42,028 nucleotides of DNA from NCBI GenBank assembly GCA_002337215.1, contig DDFO01000044.1, positions 65,529 to 107,556 of the forward strand. The letters run 5' to 3'. Positions 33,928 through 39,983 of the stretch are shown here, one piece after another (the stretch's first letter is position 1; every line of letters starts with the position of its first letter). The notes beneath the pieces were generated by a model. The model was not told the DNA's origin and searched no databases. It worked only from the letters and a program-made list of their open reading frames with translations. A program made the position numbers and the translations under genes. This stretch comes from Phycisphaerales bacterium UBA1926. GTDB lineage: Bacteria > Planctomycetota > Phycisphaerae > Phycisphaerales > UBA1924.

Positions 33928-35328
33928 GTGCGTACGAAACCACCCCACAAGACCGCCGTCCTCAACATCGTCGCGTTGACCGAGACCCGGATCGGTGCGC
34001 ACATGCCAAACCTCCAGCGCTTCCGGGAATCCGCAACGCTCACGCATCTCACGCCGCCCCTCCCGGCCGTCACGACCACAAGCCAGTCGGCGATGCTCAC
34101 GGGGGTGGACGCATCCTCGCACGGCGTTGTCGGCAACGGCTGGTACGACCGGGCCGAGGCCGAGATCAAGTTCTGGAAGCAGTCCAACCGGCTCGTGCGT
34201 GCGCCCAAGGTCTGGGAGACCGCCCGCGAGCGCGACCCGTCGGTCACCTGCGCAAACATGTTCTGGTGGTTCAACATGTATTCGTCGGCCGACTACTCGG
34301 TCACGCCCCGCCCCCAGTACCGCGCCGACGGCCGCAAGATCCCGGATTGCTACAGCGAGCCGTCCGAGCTCCGCGACCAGCTCCAACGCGCGTTGGGCAA
34401 CTTCCCGCTCTTCCGGTTCTGGGGCCCGGCCGCGTCGATCGAATCGACCCGCTGGATCGCCGACGCGTCGATCAGAGTCCACGAAGCCCGCGACCCGACG
34501 CTCACGCTGGTCTACCTGCCGCACCTCGACTATGCCCTCCAGAAGTTCGGGCCCGATTCTGTAGAAGCCAAACAGGCCGATACCGAACTCGACGCGGTGG
34601 TGGGGGACCTCCTGGTTCACTTTGAGCGAACGAACACACGCGTGATAATTGTCAGCGAATACGGCATCGAGCCCGTCACCGACGGCGTTCACATCAACCG
34701 GGCGCTGAGAGAGGCCGGACTTGCGCGCGTGCGAATCGAGAACGGGCGCGAGCTGCTCGACGCGGGCGCGAGCCGAGCGTTTGCCGTTGCGGATCACCAG
34801 ATCGCCCATGTGTACGTGCGCGATGCCGCGGATCTGCACACCGTCCGGGAGGTGTGCGAGCGCACGACAGGCGTCGGCCGTGTGCTGGATGAAAGCGGCA
34901 AGCGTGCGCACGGGATCGACCACGAGCGCGCGGGCGAGTTTGTGCTCATCGCCGAGCCGGGACGCTGGTTCACCTATTACTACTGGCGTGACGACGACCG
35001 TGCCCCCGACTTCGCGCGGTGCGTCGATATCCATCGCAAGCCGGGGTACGACCCGTGCGAGCTGTTCATCGACCCCGCGATCGGGTCGGCGAAGCTCGCG
35101 ATCGGGTCGCGGCTCATCCGCAAGAAGCTCGGCTTCCGCACGCTGATGGACCTGATCCCGCTCGACGCGTCGCTCGTGAAGGGCTCGCACGGCAGGCCTC
35201 CGAGCCGACCCGAACTCGGCCCGCTGATGATGACGCAGTCGGGCTCAGAGGCCGGAGGCGGCTCGGGCGGCTCGATGCCCATGACCGGCGTGCGAGACGC
35301 GATCCTCGGGTCGCTGTTCTCCGGGTGA
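33928..35328 (+). CDS. type I phosphodiesterase/nucleotide pyrophosphatase-fold protein
   Basis: The protein has 466 residues. It belongs to the alkaline phosphatase superfamily: the nucleophile region is PPLPAVTTTSQSAMLTG, then GVVGNGWYDR, DPSVTCANMFWWFNMYSSADYSVTPRP, LVYLPHLDYALQKFGP and ADHQIAHVYV. The usual metal ligands are partly replaced: the first Asp ('VDGxR') reads IVALTE, and the later 'SDHGM' reads SEYGI. The family is therefore recognisable, but ordinary two-metal catalysis is doubtful. It lies two bases after the UbiA-like gene and is probably cotranscribed. The GTG start at 33928 immediately follows the preceding stop. Confidence 0.8.
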   Translation: MRTKPPHKTAVLNIVALTETRIGAHMPNLQRFRESATLTHLTPPLPAVTTTSQSAMLTGVDASSHGVVGNGWYDRAEAEIKFWKQSNRLVRAPKVWETARERDPSVTCANMFWWFNMYSSADYSVTPRPQYRADGRKIPDCYSEPSELRDQLQRALGNFPLFRFWGPAASIESTRWIADASIRVHEARDPTLTLVYLPHLDYALQKFGPDSVEAKQADTELDAVVGDLLVHFERTNTRVIIVSEYGIEPVTDGVHINRALREAGLARVRIENGRELLDAGASRAFAVADHQIAHVYVRDAADLHTVREVCERTTGVGRVLDESGKRAHGIDHERAGEFVLIAEPGRWFTYYYWRDDDRAPDFARCVDIHRKPGYDPCELFIDPAIGSAKLAIGSRLIRKKLGFRTLMDLIPLDASLVKGSHGRPPSRPELGPLMMTQSGSEAGGGSGGSMPMTGVRDAILGSLFSG

Positions 35329-35368
35329 ACGATCCGGTTTGATCACTTCGCGGTGCGTTCCGCGCACG

Positions 35369-35393
35369 AAAAACCCCGGGCTGGCGCCCGGGG
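35369..35393 (-). terminator. rho-independent terminator of gap
   Basis: On the minus strand CCCCGGGC-GCCA-GCCCGGGG, a perfect 8-bp stem with a 4-base loop, is followed by TTTTT. It lies 51 bases after the gap stop. The plus-strand side has no T-run, so it serves gap. Confidence 0.9.
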
Positions 35394-35443
35394 CTCGTTC
35401 GGCTCAGGTTCTCCCCGATCGCGTCATCGCGACCGGTACGGGT

Positions 35444-36481
35444 TTACTTGATCCCGTCCTTCTCGGCCATCATCTTGAGCATGTCGATGCAGCGGTTGGC
35501 GTAGCCCGCCTCGTTGTCGTACCAGCTGATGACCTTGAAGAAATTGGCGTTCAGCTCGATGCCCGCCTTCGCGTCGTAGATCGAGCTGTGGGGGTCGCCG
35601 ATGAAATCGCTCGAGGCGACTTCCTCTTCGGTGTAGCAGAGCACACCCTTCATCGGGCCGTCCGCGGCGGCCTTCATCGCGGCGTTGATCTCGGCGATGC
35701 TCGTCGCCTTCTCGGTCTTGAACGTCAGGTCGACGGCGGACACGTCCGCCGTCGGCACGCGGAACGCCATGCCCGTCAGCTTGCCCTTGACCTCGGGGAT
35801 GCACAGACCCACGGCCTTCGCGGCGCCGGTGCTCGCGGGGATGATGTTCTGGTAGGCGTTGCGCCCGCCGCGCCAGTCCTTCTTGGACGGGCCGTCCTGG
35901 GTCGGCTGCGTCGCGGTGGCGGCGTGGACGGTGGTCATCAGACCCTCGGCGAGGCCGAATTCGTCGTTGATGACCTTGGTGATCGGGGCGAGGCAGTTGG
36001 TGGTGCAGCTCGCGTTGGAGATGACCTTGTCGGTCGCGGGGTCGTAGTTCTCGTGGTTGACCTTGTAGCACATGGTCTTCACGGTGTCGGGGGTCTTGGT
36101 CGGGGCGCTGATGACGACCCGCTTGGCGCCCGCGGCGAGGTGCTTGCCGGCGGTCTCGTCGGTCGTGAACAGCCCGGTGGACTCGAGGACGTAGTCGACG
36201 CCCAGGTCCTTCCAGGGCAGCGCGGCCGGGTCGCGCTCGGCGCTGGTCTTGGTCGTCTTGCCGTTGACGGTGAACGAGTTCTCGGTGGCGCTGATCTCGG
36301 CGGGGGTGCCGTTGACGCGGAAACGCCCATGCATCGTGTCGTACTTCAGCAGGTACGCGAGGTTGTCGGCGGGGACGAGGTCGTTGATCCCGACGATTTC
36401 GATGTCCGAGTTCTGGGCCGCGGCACGGAAGACGAGGCGCCCGATGCGTCCGAACCCGTTGATACCAACCTTGATTGCCAT
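35444..36481 (-). CDS. gap: glyceraldehyde-3-phosphate dehydrogenase, type I
   Basis: This 345-residue cytoplasmic glycolytic enzyme converts glyceraldehyde 3-phosphate, NAD and phosphate to 1,3-bisphosphoglycerate. The NAD fold begins [16 protein letters not shown]. The catalytic Cys is in [39 protein letters not shown] and [12 protein letters not shown] are all present. It is slightly longer than most (about 335) because of an insertion near [15 protein letters not shown] strands. AAGGA lies ten bases before the ATG at 36481. A clear terminator follows the stop. Confidence 0.97.
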   Translation of the reverse strand: MAIKVGINGFGRIGRLVFRAAAQNSDIEIVGINDLVPADNLAYLLKYDTMHGRFRVNGTPAEISATENSFTVNGKTTKTSAERDPAALPWKDLGVDYVLESTGLFTTDETAGKHLAAGAKRVVISAPTKTPDTVKTMCYKVNHENYDPATDKVISNASCTTNCLAPITKVINDEFGLAEGLMTTVHAATATQPTQDGPSKKDWRGGRNAYQNIIPASTGAAKAVGLCIPEVKGKLTGMAFRVPTADVSAVDLTFKTEKATSIAEINAAMKAAADGPMKGVLCYTEEEVASSDFIGDPHSSIYDAKAGIELNANFFKVISWYDNEAGYANRCIDMLKMMAEKDGIK

Positions 36482-36576
36482 TGCGCTGTGTCCTTTCGCG
36501 CCGCGTGCGGTGCGGCGTGGGTGAGTCGAAACCCCACCGACGCGGGCCCGCGTGGCCGATCACAAGGCCCGGGCCG

Positions 36577-36593
36577 ACCGGTCGCGGACCGGT
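36577..36593. other. 7-bp perfect GC hairpin between pyrC and gap
   Basis: ACCGGTC, loop GCG, then GACCGGT lies 12 bases past the pyrC stop. No T-run follows on either strand, so it is at best a weak terminator or a processing hairpin in the gap leader. Confidence 0.4.
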
Positions 36594-36604
36594 GGGTCAC
36601 AACT

Positions 36605-38017
36605 CTAGGAACCCGCGTTCATCGCTTCAGCATTCCCGACAAGGAACTCACCGGCGTCTGCAGGATTTTCCCGACGCATCGCGAGCCGACCCCCGACGAT
36701 CGAGGCGACCGCCCGAGATCGGGCTGTGCGCCCCAGATAGGGCGTGTTCACGCTCTTGCCGGCGAGTTGGTCGGTGGTGACGGTCCACGCCGCATCCGGA
36801 TCGATCAGCGTGACATCCGCGGGCCCGCCCACCGCGAGCGACCCGAGGCCAGGCCCGCCCGATCCGGCGTCCAGCCCGCACAGCCTCGCCGGGTTCACGG
36901 TCATCAGCGCCAGCATCGCCGGCCAGTCCATCCGCCCGCTGTGGACCAGCACCTCGGCGTAGATCGATAACGCCGTCTCCAGCCCGATGATCCCGAACGG
37001 GGCATCATCGAACGGCGCGGCCTTCTCCTCGGGCGCGTGCGGCGCGTGATCGGTCGCGAGGATCGTGATCGTCCCGTCAACCACGCCCTCGATCACCGCG
37101 TCCACATCCGCCTGCTCGCGGAGGGGCGGGTTCATCTTCGCGGCGGTGTTGAAGCCGTCGCACGCCTCGTGGGTCAGCGTGAGGTGGTGGGGGCTCGCCT
37201 CGGCGGTGAAGGGAACACCGTTGGGGCCGCGTTCTGATCGCTCCCGGCGCACGATCTCGACCGACCCGCCCGACGACAGGTGCTGCACGTGATATCGGCA
37301 CCCGGTCGCCCGGCTGAGCCGAGCGTCGCGTTCGATGATGATCTCCTCGGCCTCGCGGGGCCAGCCCGTGAGCCCGAGCCTCGTCGCGACCGATCCCGCG
37401 TGCATTACGGAGCCCTGTGTCAGCGTCGTGTCCTGGCAGTGCTGCATGAAGACCGACCCGGCGTGGGCGACGGCGGTCATGATCGACTTCATCATCCCGG
37501 CGGATTGCACGACATCGCCGTCGTCGCTGAACGCGACCGCGCCCGCGCGTCTGCAGAGTTCGATCTCGACCATCTGCTCGCCCCGGCGGCCCACGGTCGC
37601 CGCGGCGACGGGGAAGACCCGGCAGCGGCCCGTTTCATGCGCCTTCTGGCGCACGAACCCGAGCACCTCGGGCGAGTCCATGCAGGGGCCGGTGTTGGGC
37701 ATGCAGCAGACGGTGGTGAAGCCCCCGGAGAGGGCGGCGCGGGTGCCGGTCGCGATCGTCTCCTTGTGCTCTGCACCGGGTTCGCGGAGGTGGACGTGCG
37801 GATCGATCAGGCCGGGGGAGGCGATGAGCCCCGCCGCGTCAATCACGCGGTCTGCGTCGGTGCGGTCGAGATCGGGCCCGATCCCGGCGATTCTGCCGTC
37901 CCTGATCGCGATGTCTGCGATCCGGTCGTGCCCCGAGGCGGGGTCGATGACGCGTGCTCCGGCGATGAGGATGGGCCCGGTCGGGCCTGGTTCGGCGGGG
38001 GTGGATTCGGATGGCAT
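36605..38017 (-). CDS. pyrC: dihydroorotase
   Basis: This 470-residue class I dihydroorotase interconverts carbamoyl-aspartate and dihydroorotate in pyrimidine synthesis. The metal motif DPHVHLREPG is followed by the later ligands HCQD, HVQHLSS and ATDHAPH. GLIASPGLID and the C-terminal NPARLCGLDAGSG fit the family. An in-frame GTG at 38029 adds four residues; neither start has a clear ribosome site, so the ATG was taken. It ends 123 bases before gap on the same strand and may be a separate transcript. Confidence 0.95.
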   Translation of the reverse strand: MPSESTPAEPGPTGPILIAGARVIDPASGHDRIADIAIRDGRIAGIGPDLDRTDADRVIDAAGLIASPGLIDPHVHLREPGAEHKETIATGTRAALSGGFTTVCCMPNTGPCMDSPEVLGFVRQKAHETGRCRVFPVAAATVGRRGEQMVEIELCRRAGAVAFSDDGDVVQSAGMMKSIMTAVAHAGSVFMQHCQDTTLTQGSVMHAGSVATRLGLTGWPREAEEIIIERDARLSRATGCRYHVQHLSSGGSVEIVRRERSERGPNGVPFTAEASPHHLTLTHEACDGFNTAAKMNPPLREQADVDAVIEGVVDGTITILATDHAPHAPEEKAAPFDDAPFGIIGLETALSIYAEVLVHSGRMDWPAMLALMTVNPARLCGLDAGSGGPGLGSLAVGGPADVTLIDPDAAWTVTTDQLAGKSVNTPYLGRTARSRAVASIVGGRLAMRRENPADAGEFLVGNAEAMNAGS

Positions 38018-38036
38018 GTTGCTGTTCACGTGTGCA

Positions 38037-38065
38037 GGATAGTCGGGAGCCGCCTATCGTTGCCA
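38037..38065 (-). promoter_or_regulatory. candidate promoter of pyrC
   Basis: On the minus strand TGGCAA and CTATCC are spaced by 17 bases, ending about 20 bases before the ATG at 38017. The same short gap also contains the upstream region of the plus-strand tRNA. Confidence 0.35.
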
Positions 38066-38101
38066 CGGCTCGTCCGGCATGCCCGGGCGGACCACACACC
38101 G

Positions 38102-38176
38102 CGGGGTGTAGCGCAGCTTGGTTAGCGCGTCTGACTGGGGGTCAGAAGGTCGGGAGTTCGAATCTCCCCACCCCGA
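38102..38176 (+). tRNA. tRNA-Pro (anticodon GGG)
   Basis: A full cloverleaf is visible: acceptor stem CGGGGTG (38102-38108) with CACCCCG (38169-38175), D-arm GCGC...GCGC, anticodon stem TCTGA/TCAGA around the loop CTGGGGG, and T-arm GGGAG-TTCGAAT-CTCCC. Discriminator A76. CCA is not encoded. The 3' part is the integration site of the element to the right, and the integrase gene overlaps it on the other strand. Confidence 0.97.
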
Positions 38177-39540
38177 CTTGTGAAACGGCCCGTGATGGGC
38201 CGTTTTTCGTTGCGATCCCCCGCATTTGCATTGGTTTGCGCCCCGATGCGACCGACGATGCCGTGGCGGTCATCGTCGCAGCGAATCGCACCCGATTGCA
38301 TTGATTCGCGCCCGGACTGCTGGAGTCTCTGCTGGAGGTCCGGCAGGTGCTCCTCAGCAGCCCGCCCGTCCGTGCCGGTTGCACGCTGCGCCTCGGAGGC
38401 ATCCGGCGTCGACCCGAAGGCCTGCTCCAACGCCCGTCGATCATCGGCGATTCCGAGATGGGTGTAGACCTCCTCGGTGAGCGTCGACGAACTGCTGTGG
38501 CGGGCGAGGTGCTTCACGACGCTCAGGGTAACACCGGACTGCTGGAGCCGGGTCACGAATGTGTGACGCAGGGCGTGGAAGTCCACGCGGCGGCCGGCCG
38601 CATCCTCGTACTCGATGCCCGCACGAGCGAGATCCGGGCGGAGCATCCGGTCCACCGGCTTGTGCGGCAGGATCCAGATCAGCTGAGCTGGGTCCCGTTT
38701 CTTGAGCAGACGCTGGAGTCGCCGGGCGACGTGTTGTGGCAGGGGCAGGACGTCGTCGCGTCGCCTCTTGCTGTACGCAGCCGCGACGGTGACCACTGGG
38801 CCGCCCTCGCAGTCAAACTCGAAGGACGAGGGCGTCAGGCTCGTCGCCTCGGCCTGCCGGAGCCCGGTGCCCAGCATCAGGTCGTACAGGGCGGCTCGCT
38901 CGTCCCCGGACATCTCCAGCTTCTTGCCGTCGCGTGTGTATTGCACCGTCGGTGCAGATTCCGCGGCGCTTACGAGCGATTCCGATTCGCGTGCCGAAAT
39001 CGCCCGCCGCGCGCGCCGGCGGTCAGCGGTCTCCTTGACCCGTGAAAGGGTCGCCAGCGGATCGGTGGCGAGGCGGCCGTGTCGAAACATCCAGCGGGTG
39101 AACCCCTTGATCGCGATGAGCTGGGCGTTGAACCAGCGGGCCGAGCGGTCGAGGGCCTGCTGCTGAGTGCGGAGGTGGTGGGCGACGACTTCGGCCCTGA
39201 TCTCCGCGGCGGTCGTCCAGTTTAGCGACGCGACGATCCCGTTTATGTACTTGATCGTCTGGTCGATGTGCTTGCCTGACGACCCGGCCGCGACCATCGC
39301 GTCCCGGTACGCATTCACGTGCTCGGTCACTGCTCGCCTCGACTCGTCCCGCAGTCGCTCGGCCGCGGGATCGATCAGTCCTTCCCGGGCCCGAAGAGCG
39401 TCGTGTTCCAGTTCGCGGGCGAGGCGCTCGGCTGCCCGCCTGTCGGTGGTGCGCGATGACTTCTCGACCCGGCGGCCATTCGCATCGTAGAAGGAGACGT
39501 AGTAATTCCCCTTGCCGTTCTTTTTGTAGATGCTTGGCAT
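38122..39540 (-). CDS. tyrosine recombinase (integrase) of the tRNA-Pro element
   Basis: The protein has 472 residues. An N-terminal DNA-binding part (PSIYKKNGKGNYYVSFYDANGRRV, SAM-like core near 85-160) is followed by a catalytic domain with GTGLRQAEA (Arg228), the HALRHTF box (His322, Arg325), LARHSS (His348) and Tyr359 (TLTEEVYTHLG). All five catalytic residues are present. Beyond the catalytic domain the last ~100 residues are low-complexity and repeat-rich, and the final ~18 codons are antisense to the tRNA, ending RTPDLLTPSQTR with the stop in the D-arm. The ATG at 39540 starts the conserved part. Site-specific insertion into tRNA-Pro is the expected role. Confidence 0.9.
   Translation of the reverse strand: MPSIYKKNGKGNYYVSFYDANGRRVEKSSRTTDRRAAERLARELEHDALRAREGLIDPAAERLRDESRRAVTEHVNAYRDAMVAAGSSGKHIDQTIKYINGIVASLNWTTAAEIRAEVVAHHLRTQQQALDRSARWFNAQLIAIKGFTRWMFRHGRLATDPLATLSRVKETADRRRARRAISARESESLVSAAESAPTVQYTRDGKKLEMSGDERAALYDLMLGTGLRQAEATSLTPSSFEFDCEGGPVVTVAAAYSKRRRDDVLPLPQHVARRLQRLLKKRDPAQLIWILPHKPVDRMLRPDLARAGIEYEDAAGRRVDFHALRHTFVTRLQQSGVTLSVVKHLARHSSSSTLTEEVYTHLGIADDRRALEQAFGSTPDASEAQRATGTDGRAAEEHLPDLQQRLQQSGRESMQSGAIRCDDDRHGIVGRIGAQTNANAGDRNEKRPITGRFTSRGGEIRTPDLLTPSQTR
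38226..38313. repeat. 18-bp direct repeat inside the integrase 3' end (candidate recombinase arm sites)
   Basis: TTGCATTGGTTTGCGCCC (38226-38243) and TTGCATTGATTCGCGCCC (38296-38313) match at 16 of 18 bases and lie 70 bases apart. Because 70 is not a multiple of three, the two copies sit in different frames of the integrase gene and give different peptides, so the conservation is of DNA and not of protein. Confidence 0.6.
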
Positions 39541-39596
39541 CGTGTGCCTCCTTGCCTGATTATGCGACGCGGTGCGACCCAGCGCCACTGCCTGCG

Positions 39597-39983
39597 TCAG
39601 AGAATTCGTGTCGAGATGCCTCTGGCGTCAAACTTGTTCCGTCGATCGATGTTCGATTCGTGTTCTATGGCAAGCGATTCGCCGGCGGCTATCAACCAGG
39701 CCGATGATCCGACATGGGTCGGTAGCCCAAGATCCTCTGCGATCCCGAGTCTCTCTCCGAAAACGTACGCCATCTCAACGTCGGATCCATCGGGCACATA
39801 GCGACCCCGAAGTGCTGCGAGCACAACGTGCTTCATGTGTCGGAGTCGATCTACAAGCGGCGTTGGGCCCGTGACGGGGCGGTAACGGAGCCGATCCGCA
39901 TCGGCTGGATCGATCGCGAGTTCGATGCCCTCGGCTCCGAGGTCCACCAGCAACCAGCCGAGTTTGAAAACTGGCCCGGTCAC
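39597..39983 (-). CDS. small TubC-N-like protein, part of the element's replication module
   Basis: The protein has 128 residues and begins MTGPVFKLGWLLVDLGAEGIELAID. The segment IELAIDPADADRLRYRP followed by TPLVDRLRHMKHVVLAALRGRYVP resembles the TubC N-terminal docking-type fold seen in fragments next to mobile-element primases ('L.vdg.rLryrp...l...lk.hk.elLalLr'). The second half (HVGSSAWLIAAGESLAIEHESN) is not recognised. The GTG start at 39983 overlaps the TOPRIM-DUF3987 stop by four bases (GTGA), so the two are translated together. It may bring that protein to DNA or to itself. Confidence 0.55.
   Translation of the reverse strand: MTGPVFKLGWLLVDLGAEGIELAIDPADADRLRYRPVTGPTPLVDRLRHMKHVVLAALRGRYVPDGSDVEMAYVFGERLGIAEDLGLPTHVGSSAWLIAAGESLAIEHESNIDRRNKFDARGISTRIL

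Noticed and set aside
33661..35190. A 509-codon open frame on the minus strand
   Set aside because: It is antisense to the UbiA-like and phosphodiesterase-like genes, which have recognisable families.
35339..36970. A 543-codon open frame on the plus strand
   Set aside because: It covers gap and the end of pyrC in antisense, with Asp/Val/Arg-rich mirror composition.
38102..38176. The peptide RTPDLLTPSQTR as a conserved protein motif
   Set aside because: It is the antisense translation of the tRNA and recurs in databases for that reason; it is not evidence for a protein function.
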